From DASWIG01 sp965371445 (lineage in GTDB: Bacteria > Acidobacteriota > Thermoanaerobaculia > Multivoradales > J023): DNA of 64,000 nt. Made by a program: the position numbers and the translations under genes. The notes under the pieces were generated by a model that did no database searches, was not told the DNA's origin, and worked only from the letters and a program-made list of their open reading frames with translations. The DNA is taken from contig CBDUYN010000028.1 in NCBI GenBank assembly GCA_965371445.1, positions 7,920 through 71,919 on the forward strand, in the 5' to 3' direction. Of this stretch, positions 27,201 to 33,616 are shown piece after piece (the first letter of the stretch is position 1; each line of letters opens with the position of its first letter).

Positions 27201-27267
27201 CCGGGATCGCTACCGCCAACAGCGACAGCAGGCTCAGGATCAACGGAAGAGCTCTATTTGCGTTCAT
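21265..27267 (-). CDS. Giant secreted DUF11-repeat protein with CSLREA start and DGFESG tail
   Basis: About 2000 residues from ATG 27267 (MNANRALPLIL..., GGAG upstream; the frame can extend to 27345). After the signal peptide comes 'DGTHCSLREAILEANAG', the CSLREA motif that opens many surface beta-helix proteins. Two SpaA/prealbumin-like segments follow ('GETVTCTFFNAAPP' and 'GETVTCTFTNSA') around a beta-propeller-like region, then ten DUF11-type repeats of about 95 residues between 25326 and about 22270, each with a core like 'ITKTPAQQQILAGETAAFTI' and a pair of cysteines. The C-terminal domain ('GAVALFEKTCEFFAGAACTG') ends in 'FADGFESGDVSAWSSSVP'. It is likely a stalk-like cell-surface or extracellular adhesin. 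The repeats are diverged at DNA level, so recent expansion is unlikely. Confidence 0.88.
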   Translation of the reverse strand: MNANRALPLILSLLSLLAVAIPAAAATTFVVNSAHDATDGLCDGTHCSLREAILEANAGFGLATIVLTGDLPEILDTVTIDTQPGGPSCVGNLLIRINGAGAMGDGLVLRASGNTVRGLVINGLPSPAPAITLTVSVDPSTSGIITNTVSVSSPTTDPNPGTNDTNVTQQTTVDPALGTITIVKDAVPDDAQDFSFSGDLGTFSLDDDDADPMLPSSMSFAVAPGFYSVSEDPVAGWLLIHALCDNGDPAFDIFVGAGETVTCTFFNAAPPTVPAGTGILFGTDASDGNLLTVGSMTGIGTVVGPMGVEQAFPSLAFDPTTGTLYAGEGAGEPNLYTVDPATGTTILVGSSGLGFASIGGMDFDSSGVLYASVNMAGNGGTGSDHLATLDTATGLAAVIGPFGTCTGVVLPAPLPPSGSCDLEGMEAIAFDESGTLWGAKSERGAAGAPGLYTIDPGTGVATFVAPIEDAFGFPASGGIVSLQFALDGTLFGGTARSLFGEGPGPQGLLKNLVFDDGGFLVTIDPATGLMRYVGGISATGGSSLGGLALGVGTIVIEKATVPAGGTGFGFTDDVPGSGGFTLDDGGSVSFKAEPGTYTVTESSLPSGWNLTAIDCVDPSGGTSTGGAAASIALALGETVTCTFTNSAVSIDIQKTPDTQTILAGGTASFTITLTNTGAAELTNVVVSDPAAPNCATTITTLSVGAPVAYGCTLAGVTADFTNTASVIADTPAGTQVSDSDSAEVIAVVAAIEVSKASLVPQVFAGNTATFTIGLRNVGLVDLTNLAVSDPLTPDCDRATGDLPALPPGGATSYTCETAPLFADLTNEATASADVPEGPPVNDSAIGVVEVVDPAIEITKTPAQQQILAGETAAFTITITNPGDTTLVGINVSDVQTPDCEAPGGVESTDPLPNLGPGQSIFWDCETEPRVADLTNVATVTAVTREGLPVDASASAFVEVIAPIEIIKSPTEQEILPGETATFTITLNNPGTVEKTNVEVTDPLTDACDITLPSLTAGGTFSYGCTTGPLAGDLTNVAKVTAETEAGTVEAESTAVVRVIDPPIAITKEPAAQVVDPGGIASFTITVSNPGTTPLTGVSVVDSQTAACTMALPDIPAGGEESYNCNTGALGAGFTNVATVTATASGVTVKASASAEVNVREPIVIVKTPAEQSVPFGAAATFTITITNEGTDEKTDVAVADPQTPDCERAAGELPALAPNGGSVTYTCTTDALSADLVNEATVTAEGSEGTVTASDSALVDVLTEILITKTPASQQLEAGTPATFTIEVTNGGDEALTDVAVADPATPACESDLGSLAPGVSVSYDCTTEPLFADLSNVATASALSSDGLVTATATAEVEVIQPLAITKEPPEQEILAGQTATFTITVSNPSAVTRTSVAVSDPLTSACDRAVGVLGDLAPGASTSYDCTTVSLFGSFTNVATATAEGPAGTVTASANALVLVLNPVIEITKTPAAQLVSPGDPASFTITVTHPGPGALTGLAVSDPLTPACDRLLGELPDLPPETSTFYDCQTGPLTADFTNLATVTATSEAGLEVNAAASAVVNVVNPIEIVKGPFEQQVVEGAKAAFTITVTNDGELEKTNVAVADPLSPDCNRALPDLAPNGGSATYTCESPPLFADLVNVATVTADSEEGPVTASASAFAEVIPSLPPVVAGVATETGPLAACDTVRSPVRRLQVAISGSEQAFVGADDPASYLLVGAGPDGDFATAACAGGAAGDDVPIEIVSLSLTGVDPVTVNAGLVLGGALDPGLYRLLVCDTITDAAGNALDGDGDMSPGGDFVLPFFRADPFNRFENGHFDDCPVTLDPWITLATAPNDVEAGVPGTDDSDGSPLSASARVAHALAEPASALAQCVAVEEGATYNLVARVRFNPLMGAVALFEKTCEFFAGAACTGASLGPVAIASVLEDEGGAWIFIASEVVAPEGAVTALCDFVVEGVGEGSDSFDVFFDGLFLGNLGLIFADGFESGDVSAWSSSVP

Positions 27268-27345
27268 CTTGGACTCCATCCAGGGGTCCGCCTCCGCGGG
27301 AGAGCCGAACGTCTTGTCGATCATGTGCGTGCCATTTTTCGCCAT

Positions 27346-27702
27346 TCACCTCCGTCGTGCCCTGTTGCATGCTACCTCCCTTCCGGGGCACGCCCGTGGC
27401 TCAGAGCATTCGGCCTGGCTTCTCCGGCGGTCCCCGAAACCGCAGATCTCAACCTACGCCGAACACCACCGGGTCGCACCACCCGGACGGGTAGGACAGG
27501 ACGACGACGTCGAAGTCGCCGTGACAGGTCTGGCAGATGCCGGGCGGGAGGATCGGGTAGGTGAGGACCGGCTGGTGCCGTTGGAGGTGAGGGTGGTCCT
27601 GCCAGGGCGACCCAGGCGGTGAGGGTCGAGGCGAGAATTCCGAGAAGCAGACCGGCGGGGAGGGGTGGCCATTCACCGGAACCGGACTCTCACCACGGGC
27701 TG
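27346..27702. other. Intergenic stretch between the DUF11 giant and the CHRD gene
   Basis: About 430 bp (27268-27702) without a convincing gene. A minus-strand frame ending 'PPGICQTCHGDFDVVVLSYP' contains one CxxCH, but has no signal peptide, ribosome binding site or family likeness; it may be a gene relic. The segment near 27690 (CACCACGGGCTGCT) recurs at about 29730 beside another DGFESG tail relic. Otherwise nothing recognisable. Confidence 0.5.
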
Positions 27703-28551
27703 CTACGGCACTTGTGTCGACCAAGCCAACGTGTTTCCGCTCTCGAAGCCGTCCGTGAAAATCGAAACGTCGACGATTTGGCCACGGATTTCCCCAGGAG
27801 AACCCACCGGGTCCTCTTTGTCATCCGGAAAATCCTGAGAATGGACGTTGACGTAGAAAAAACCAGCGGCGAGCTCGGCCTTAAAGACATCCGTCAACGG
27901 GCTCAGCACTCCGGAAAGGGGACTCGCACCAAGGCCGAAGCCTAAAACGGGATCTCCGTTTTCACCGATCGGTGCGTTGTGGATATGGGCGGCCGTCGGA
28001 CTCGTCACGTCGTGAGTGCAATTGAGGGACAGCTCCGTCGCGGCGTCGTTCAGATCGGCCAAGCAGACGCCCATCGCGAGCGACAGGTTGGACGGGACCT
28101 GCTGGCCGGCATCCATCGTGAAGGAGAAGGAGTTGATGGTCCGCTCCCGGATCTGGCCGCGGATATCACCTCCCGGCCGCCCTGCCGCATGGAAGTGGAC
28201 GTAGAGCGCACCCGCCAACAAATCGTCGATGTTCCCCTGCGTCAGCCCAGACCAGACAGCCGTCACCGGGCTGGTGGCTGGATCGCCGAGGTCCTCCACT
28301 ACCGTCGCCTCGTCGTCTGCTCCGGCTGGAGCTTTGTGAACATGAAAGTTCGTGGCGGTATCCACGTTATGGCTGCAGGTCAGGGTGAAAGTCTTCGCTG
28401 CCTCGTCGAGCTTCCCGCTGCACCCTCCGGTCGCGGAGCTGACTGTGGGAGGGACCTCCTGGCCGGCGTCGAGGTGGAAGACGAAGCCTGTATCTTGTGC
28501 CAGTGCCTGTGTTGCCATCAGAGCGCCAAGCACCCATAGCATGTGTCTCAT
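27703..28551 (-). CDS. Secreted protein with two CHRD domains and DGFESG tail
   Basis: 282 residues: signal peptide (MRHMLWVLGALMATQALAQ), then two CHRD (chordin-type) domains. Each starts 'FHLDAGQEVPPTVSSATGGC' / 'FTMDAGQQVPSNLSLAMG' and contains the HxH block ('FHVHKAPAGADDEA', 'AHIHNAPIGENGDP') and 'VHFHAAGRPGGDIRGQI' / 'VNVHSQDFPDDKEDPVGSPG'. It ends in 'TDGFESGNTLAWSTQVP', the tail shared with neighbours at 21265 and 28951. CHRD domains in bacteria are extracellular and of unknown biochemical role. The leader just upstream (28549-28610) resembles that of the next gene upstream. Confidence 0.88.
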   Translation of the reverse strand: MRHMLWVLGALMATQALAQDTGFVFHLDAGQEVPPTVSSATGGCSGKLDEAAKTFTLTCSHNVDTATNFHVHKAPAGADDEATVVEDLGDPATSPVTAVWSGLTQGNIDDLLAGALYVHFHAAGRPGGDIRGQIRERTINSFSFTMDAGQQVPSNLSLAMGVCLADLNDAATELSLNCTHDVTSPTAAHIHNAPIGENGDPVLGFGLGASPLSGVLSPLTDVFKAELAAGFFYVNVHSQDFPDDKEDPVGSPGEIRGQIVDVSIFTDGFESGNTLAWSTQVP

Positions 28552-28784
28552 GGGTCAGATACCTCCAGCTTGTTGGGAAGTCACCTGAATGGGATCATGG
28601 GAGCGATTCAAGGAGGCGACTCCACCGGTTCATGCTTCGCCGAGCCTAGGCCAGGCGGGCGCACCGTGTCAAGTACGACACTGGGCACCAGCGGGGTGAC
28701 GGGCACGATCGGCGGCCGCGGGGTCACCGGGGACTCGGCGAGCGCTGGCTCGTCGTCGGTTCCAGGCGCGGCTGCCGACGGCAT

Positions 28785-28925
28785 CTACCCCAACACGGCG
28801 AGCCCGGTGACGGGCACGATCGGCGCCGAGCCCAGGCTGGCGCCGGCGCAGGCGAAGAGCTCACAGGTCTGCTCGAGCCGCGCCAGGGCGCCCATCGGCG
28901 GGTCGGAACGTAGGCTAGCCGCCCT
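28785..28925 (-). pseudogene. Relic of a DGFESG-protein C-terminal domain
   Basis: The 400-bp gap 28552-28950 is not empty. On the minus strand a frame encodes 'LRSDPPMGALARLEQTCELF', then 'ACAGASLGSAPIVPV' and a stop near 28790. This matches the C-terminal domain of the DUF11 giant ('RFNPLMGAVALFEKTCEFFA', 'CTGASLGPVAIASV'). It is an orphan fragment without start or tail, i.e. debris of a further paralogue. Confidence 0.6.
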
Positions 28926-29002
28926 GGGCGGCGGGCGGAGGCGGGACCGCTCACGGCACCGTGGACGACCACATCAAAGTATCTCCACTCTCGAAGCCGT
29001 CG
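28926..29002. repeat. 77-bp direct repeat, copy 1 (3' end of the 28951 gene)
   Basis: 77 bp repeated at 29754-29830 with two mismatches. It spans the last codons (DGFESGDT... tail) and the downstream flank of the minus-strand gene at 28951-29604. The second copy is an isolated tail fragment, so one arose by duplication or recombination between paralogous genes. Confidence 0.9.
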
Positions 29003-29604
29003 ACGAAGATCTGCCCGACGACCATCGAATCCGCCGAAATGTTGTCGAATCCCACGGTACCGATGTAAAGGGTTCCGCTCGAGCTCGGGGCACCCGTTTG
29101 ATGACGGATCACGAGCCGGGTGACGCCGCCGATGGTCGCACTGTAGGGGCCCGCGGTGCCCACCGAGGTCATATCGATCTCTGCCAGGGAAAACCCGATG
29201 GTGTGCCAGGCGCCATCGGCGGCAACCGCAAAAGAGCTCGTGCTCGTCCACCGGGCGTTGCCCGCGACCAGCACCACGCGCATGTCGAGCGCCGCGCCAG
29301 TGAACACCTTGACGTCCAGGTTGATGGCCGTCACACCCGCGGTCGCGTAGTCGCCGATCCAAGTGCCGCTGGAGTTGAACGCGGCCGCCCTGCCTCCAGG
29401 CCCACCCATTCCGTCCGCAATGATCCGGAGGTAGTTGTCACCGCTCCCCGTGGGGCCGCCATCGGGCACATTCGTGGGAGCATCACCCATCCAGTCCTGG
29501 ACGGTGCCGTCTTCAAAATCGGATCCGCTGCTGAGCAAAATCGCCCAGATCGGGGCTGCTATCAGGACGCCGAGCGCCACGAGCAAGAGTCTCGAAAGTC
29601 TCAT
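28951..29604 (-). CDS. Secreted beta-sandwich protein with DGFESG tail
   Basis: 217 residues: signal peptide (MRLSRLLLVALGVLIAAPIW), then a jelly-roll/laminin-G-like domain ('SDFEDGTVQDWMGD', 'SGDNYLRIIADGMGGPGGRA', 'WHTIGFSLAEIDMTS', 'IGTVGFDNISAD') of the type found in carbohydrate-binding or discoidin-like modules, ending 'VDGFESGDTLMWSSTVP'. It is probably an extracellular binding protein. No active-site motif. Same strand and leader type as the CHRD gene downstream. Confidence 0.8.
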   Translation of the reverse strand: MRLSRLLLVALGVLIAAPIWAILLSSGSDFEDGTVQDWMGDAPTNVPDGGPTGSGDNYLRIIADGMGGPGGRAAAFNSSGTWIGDYATAGVTAINLDVKVFTGAALDMRVVLVAGNARWTSTSSFAVAADGAWHTIGFSLAEIDMTSVGTAGPYSATIGGVTRLVIRHQTGAPSSSGTLYIGTVGFDNISADSMVVGQIFVDGFESGDTLMWSSTVP

Positions 29605-29753
29605 GGGTCAGATTCTCCAGCGGTGGGAAATCATCCGTGCCGGGTCGGAGCGATTCGACAAGCTACCAGATCGTGAAGTATATACCACTGGCTCGGGATG
29701 GCAATCCGCGACGCGCCTGCGACTGACCCTCACCACGGGCTGCTCGCCGCCGT

Positions 29754-29830
29754 GGCGGCGGGCGGAGGCGGGACCGCTCACGGCACCGTGGACGAGCACA
29801 TCGAAGTATCTCCACTCTCGAAGCCGTCGA
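29754..29830 (-). pseudogene. Orphan DGFESG tail (second copy of the 77-bp repeat)
   Basis: The minus strand encodes 'DGFESGDTSMCSSTVP' and a stop, identical in layout to the tail of the 28951 gene but with Trp changed to Cys and no gene body upstream. It marks the end of a lost fourth DGFESG gene in this row. Confidence 0.7.
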
Positions 29831-29996
29831 GGGCCGAGGAAGAGGCCGCCGGGCGCAAGAGGAGACCGCCGCCCGCAAGGTCGCCGAGGTGAAGGCGGAA
29901 GAGGAGGAGGCCGCCCGCAAGGCCGCTGAAGAACGTGCCAAGGCCGCCGAAGAGAAGATCGCGCAGCTCGAGGCCCTACTCGGACGGCAGGACTGA
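29829..29996 (+). pseudogene. Coiled-coil C-terminal relic (Uma2-type or similar)
   Basis: The plus strand reads 'ARKVAEVKAEEEEAARKAAE' then 'ERAKAAEEKIAQLEALLGRQ' and a TGA at 29994-29996. It has no start and begins directly at the DGFESG relic on the other strand; the first 30 bp are in a shifted frame. Such Ala/Glu/Lys coiled coils terminate many Uma2 (DUF820) endonuclease-like proteins, which also occur as relics at 49-52 kb. It is a fused fragment, not a gene. Confidence 0.55.
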
Positions 29997-30023
29997 GTAG
30001 CCTTCGGGACGCGGAAAGCGTCC

Positions 30024-31322
30024 TCACCAGCTCAGCAAGAAATCCTTCAATGCCGCCAATTCCGCAGCCAGCGGCACCGCCCGGCTCGGACGCTCCAAAC
30101 ACACCGCAAGCCGCTCCGGAACCTCGATCTCGCGTCCGACGAGCGGCTCGACGTGCTCGCGGAACTTGACCGGGTGAGCCGTCGAAAGAAAGATCCCGGG
30201 GGACCCCTCCCCCACCGCTTGCCGCGCTTCGCGCAGCCCCAGAAACGCCACCGCCGTATGCGGATCCACGGCGTAGCCGTAGCGATCGTAGACCTCACGA
30301 ATCGCGCGCCGCGTCGCCTCGTCGTCGTGGCGGTTGCCGGCGACGGCGCGGCGCAGGGCCTCCACGCCGCCGTAGAGCGCTTCCATACGGACGAAGTTCG
30401 ACGGGTTGCCGACGTCCATGGCGTTCGAGATCGTGGCGACCGACGGCCTGGCGCGGTAGGTTCCCGTCTCCAGGTACTCGGGCACCACGTCGTTGGCGTT
30501 CGACGCGGCGACGAACCTGGTGACCGGAAGGCCGCAGCGGTGAGCGATCAAACCCGCCGTCAGGTTGCCGAAATTGCCGCTCGGCACCGCGATCCAGGGC
30601 GGCGGCGAGCCCGCCGGAAGCTGGGCCACCGCGTGGACGTAGTAGACCATCTGCGGTAGGAGGCGTCCGACGTTGATCGAGTTGGCCGAGGTCAGCGACA
30701 GCCGCTGCGAGAGCTCGCGGTCCGCGAACGCCGCCTTCACGAGGCGTTGGCAGTCGTCGAAGCTGCCGTCGACGGCGAGCGCCTCGACGTTCTCGCCCAG
30801 GGTCGTGAGCTGCTTCTCCTGGAGCGGCGTGACCCTTCCTTGCGGAAAGAGGACCGCGACCCGCGTCCCCTCGACACCGAGGAAGGCCTGGGCGACGGCG
30901 CTGCCGGTATCGCCCGAGGTGGCCACGAGGACCGTCAGCGGGTCCTCGGCCGTTCCCTGGCTCAGGTAGCCCAGGAAGCGGGCCAGGAACCGCGCGCCGA
31001 CGTCCTTGAAGGCGAGCGTCGGACCGTGGAAAAGCTCGAGGACGTAGAGGCCGTCTTCAAGACGGCGCAGCGGGACCTCGAAGTCGAGGGCCGAGGCGAT
31101 CAAGCGACGAGCCTCGTCGGCGTCGACGTCGGCGAGGAAGGGAGCGAGGAGCCGAGCGCCCGTCTCGGCCATGTCGGCGCCGGCGAGACGGGCGAAGAAG
31201 TCGTTGGAGAAGCGTGGCAGGCTCTCGGGCATGTAGAGGCCGCCGTCGGGGGCGAGGCCTTGCAGTAGGGCGGTAGCAAAATCGGCGGCCGGAGCTTTGC
31301 CTTGAGTGCTTGAGTATCGCAT
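30024..31322 (-). CDS. thrC: Threonine synthase
   Basis: 432 residues. 'LELFHGPTLAFKDVGARFLA' contains the PLP-binding lysine, and 'ATSGDTGSAVAQAF' and 'ANSINVGRLLPQMVYYVHA' are family signatures of the E. coli/plant-like long ThrC. It converts O-phosphohomoserine to threonine in the cytoplasm. Last gene of the minus-strand operon asd-thrB-thrC; the ATG lies 3 bp after the thrB stop, so translation is probably coupled. Confidence 0.96.
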   Translation of the reverse strand: MRYSSTQGKAPAADFATALLQGLAPDGGLYMPESLPRFSNDFFARLAGADMAETGARLLAPFLADVDADEARRLIASALDFEVPLRRLEDGLYVLELFHGPTLAFKDVGARFLARFLGYLSQGTAEDPLTVLVATSGDTGSAVAQAFLGVEGTRVAVLFPQGRVTPLQEKQLTTLGENVEALAVDGSFDDCQRLVKAAFADRELSQRLSLTSANSINVGRLLPQMVYYVHAVAQLPAGSPPPWIAVPSGNFGNLTAGLIAHRCGLPVTRFVAASNANDVVPEYLETGTYRARPSVATISNAMDVGNPSNFVRMEALYGGVEALRRAVAGNRHDDEATRRAIREVYDRYGYAVDPHTAVAFLGLREARQAVGEGSPGIFLSTAHPVKFREHVEPLVGREIEVPERLAVCLERPSRAVPLAAELAALKDFLLSW

Positions 31323-31325
31323 GGC

Positions 31326-32312
31326 TTACGTTGGCGCGTCCTTCTCTCTCAGCACTCGCGCTCCCGGCGCGCCGACGGTGGAGACGAAGACGTCGAAGCC
31401 ACCGACCGCCCCGAAAAGGGCCTCGGCCATGGCCTCGCCGATGGTCTCGGCGGCGGCACGGTGGATCGCCAGCGCGAAGGTCGAAGGTCCCGAGCCCGAC
31501 AGGCTACAGCCCAGGGCTCCCGCGGCGAGCGCCGCCTGCTTCATCTCCTGGAAACCCGGAACCTGCGCCGAGCGCAGCGGCTCGGCCACCGCGTCGTGAA
31601 GGGCGCTGCGCAAGAGGCCGGGGTCGCCGCGGTAGAGGCCCGCCACGAAAGCGGCGGTGTTGCCCCATTGGGCCACCGCCTCTCGCAGCCCCACCCGGTC
31701 TCCCAGGAGCCGACGCGCTTGCCCGGTGTCGACCTCCACGTGCGGACGGACGACGGCACAGGAGAGATCCTCCGGAACCGGCAGCTCCAAGACCGTGAAG
31801 GCACCGCCGCCGAGGTCCTGGCGCACCAGGACGAAGCCGCCGTAGAGCGAGGCGGCGGCGTTGTCGCCGTGCGCCGCGCCGCAGCCGACGCGCTCGCCCT
31901 CGACCGCGGCGGCGAGAAGCGTCTCCCGCGGCAAGCCGAGGCCGAAGAGGGCGTCGACGGCGACCGCGGCCGCCACGGCGCTCGCCGCGGAAGAGCCCAG
32001 GCCGCTCGCCAGCGGCAGACCCTTCTCCAGACGTAGCTCGACGCCCGAGCTTCGGCCGGCCGCGGCGTTCAGGACGTTGTCGAGGAGCCACTGCGCCGCG
32101 CCGCCGGCGGTGTTTCTCGCGGCCTCTCGCGGCAGCCGGCCGCCGTCGCCCTCGACCGCCGTCAGGACGACTCCCGGCTCTTCCTGCCGGCGCGCCGCCA
32201 CGACGTCGCCCGGCTCTTCGAGCGCGAAGCCGAAGACGTCGAAGCCGCAACCGACGTTGGCGACCGAGCCGGGCGCATAGGCCCGTACCCAGGAGCTTTT
32301 CTCCTCACCCAT
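31326..32312 (-). CDS. thrB: Homoserine kinase (GHMP family)
   Basis: 328 residues. The GHMP ATP-binding loop is 'GLPLASGLGSSAASAVAAAV', with an N-terminal 'YAPGSVANVGCGFDVFGFAL' and a C-terminal 'LGCSLSGSGPSTFALA' glycine loop. It phosphorylates homoserine to feed threonine synthase, encoded 3 bp downstream. It starts 8 bp after the asd stop. All motif residues appear intact. Confidence 0.95.
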   Translation of the reverse strand: MGEEKSSWVRAYAPGSVANVGCGFDVFGFALEEPGDVVAARRQEEPGVVLTAVEGDGGRLPREAARNTAGGAAQWLLDNVLNAAAGRSSGVELRLEKGLPLASGLGSSAASAVAAAVAVDALFGLGLPRETLLAAAVEGERVGCGAAHGDNAAASLYGGFVLVRQDLGGGAFTVLELPVPEDLSCAVVRPHVEVDTGQARRLLGDRVGLREAVAQWGNTAAFVAGLYRGDPGLLRSALHDAVAEPLRSAQVPGFQEMKQAALAAGALGCSLSGSGPSTFALAIHRAAAETIGEAMAEALFGAVGGFDVFVSTVGAPGARVLREKDAPT

Positions 32313-32320
32313 CCTGCGAC

Positions 32321-33451
32321 CTACTGCTCGACGTGGAGCCCCTCGACGAGCCCGCGGGCGATCGCCAGCTCCGCGATCAGGAGCGCGCCGCCCGCCGCGC
32401 CACGCAGCGTGTTGTGCGAGAGGGTCACGAACTTGTAGTCGAAGAGTGGACAGGTCCGCGCCCGGCCGATGACGATCGCCATGCCGCGGTCGCTGTAGCG
32501 GTGGAGCCGCGGCTGGGGAGCGTCGGGAGCGTCGATGTAGTGAATGGCCTGCTCCGGCGCCAGGGGGAGGTTCAGAAGCTGCGGTTGGCCGGCGAAGTTC
32601 TCCCAGGCGAGCTTGAGCTCGTCGAGGCTCGCCTTTTCGCGCAGCTTGACCGACACGCAGATCGTGTGCCCGTCGGACACCGGGACCCGGTTACACGCCG
32701 CGCTCACCACCAGGTCGTGCCCTTCGACCTTGCCGTCGACCACCTTGCCGAGAATCTTGCGGGTCTCTTGCTCGATTTTTTCCTCCTCCTGGGGGATGAA
32801 GGGGATGAGGTTGTCGAGCACCATGACGCTCGGCAGCCGGGCGACCCCGGCTCCCGAGACCGCCTGCATGGTCACGGCGTGGACCCGCTCGACGCCGAAG
32901 TGGTCGACGAGGGGTTTCAGGGCCAGGACAAGGCCGATCGTCGAGCCATTGGGGTTGGTCAGGAGCGCACCGCCGTGGCCGAACTTCTGGGCACGGATCA
33001 ACGCCAGGTGGTCGGCGTTGACCTCCGGAACGAGGAGCGGTACGTCCTCGTCGAGGCGATGGTAGCCAGCGTTGGAGACTACCACGTGGCCGGTTTCCGC
33101 GAAGACTGTCTCGATCGGTCCTGCCGAATCGGAGTCGAGGGCCGAGAAGACCAATCGGCACCCCTTGGCCGAGGCCGGCTCCGTGGGGCGGATCTCGAGA
33201 TCCGCGACCTCCGGCGCGAGCGGAGATTTCTGGATCCAGCGAACGACCTCGCCGTACTTGCGCCCTACGGAGCCTTCCGAAGCGGCCAGGGCCTCGACCT
33301 TGAACCAGGGATGATCGCCCAAGAGCTCGATGAACGTCTGACCGACGCTTCCCGTCGCCCCCAGGATCGCCACCGGCGTACGGCCACCTTGGAGCTTCGC
33401 CACCTCCGACCAGACCGGGTCGGAACGATTTGCCTCACGTCCGATCAACAT
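32321..33451 (-). CDS. asd: Aspartate-semialdehyde dehydrogenase, archaeal/fungal type, catalytic Cys replaced by Gly
   Basis: 376 residues with the N-terminal Rossmann loop 'VAILGATGSVGQTFIELLGD' and overall similarity to the archaeal/fungal-type enzyme ('VFSALDSDSAG', 'VPEVNADHL', 'TMQAVSGAGVARLPS', 'LDNLIPFIPQEEEK', 'HNTLRGAAGGALL'). In this family the nucleophile is the Cys of TNPNCST; here the motif reads 'LLTNPNGSTIGL', with Gly169 encoded by GGC at 32947-32945. The catalytic His is present ('PVSDGHT', His262). The enzyme would reduce aspartyl phosphate to the semialdehyde for threonine, methionine and lysine. A single T-to-G change explains the difference. Either the enzyme is inactive, or this is a sequence error. 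GGAGGTG lies before the ATG; first gene of asd-thrB-thrC. Confidence 0.93.
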   Translation of the reverse strand: MLIGREANRSDPVWSEVAKLQGGRTPVAILGATGSVGQTFIELLGDHPWFKVEALAASEGSVGRKYGEVVRWIQKSPLAPEVADLEIRPTEPASAKGCRLVFSALDSDSAGPIETVFAETGHVVVSNAGYHRLDEDVPLLVPEVNADHLALIRAQKFGHGGALLTNPNGSTIGLVLALKPLVDHFGVERVHAVTMQAVSGAGVARLPSVMVLDNLIPFIPQEEEKIEQETRKILGKVVDGKVEGHDLVVSAACNRVPVSDGHTICVSVKLREKASLDELKLAWENFAGQPQLLNLPLAPEQAIHYIDAPDAPQPRLHRYSDRGMAIVIGRARTCPLFDYKFVTLSHNTLRGAAGGALLIAELAIARGLVEGLHVEQ

Positions 33452-33616
33452 CGCTCACCTCCAGGGCCGCCGAATTTCAGGACTTTCACGTCATGCAAGC
33501 TCCATGGCCGAACCCGGTGAGCCTACTACAACCGGTTTCTCCCGGAACCTCCGCCGCGCAGCAAGCGATCTCTCCCCAGTGCTATAGCATCAGCCAGGTC
33601 GAGGGGGTTCTCTGAG

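Noticed and set aside
21265..27267. CRISPR or satellite array
   Set aside because: The periodicity of about 285 bp comes from diverged DUF11 protein repeats with an unbroken frame; no short identical repeats with unique spacers.
22792..27564. Long plus-strand frames across the DUF11 giant
   Set aside because: Shadows of the repeat protein; the repeats make the antisense frames look repetitive too.
27449..27724. Single-heme cytochrome (CQTCH) gene
   Set aside because: One CxxCH in an otherwise Pro-rich frame without signal peptide or ribosome binding site; probably chance or a relic.
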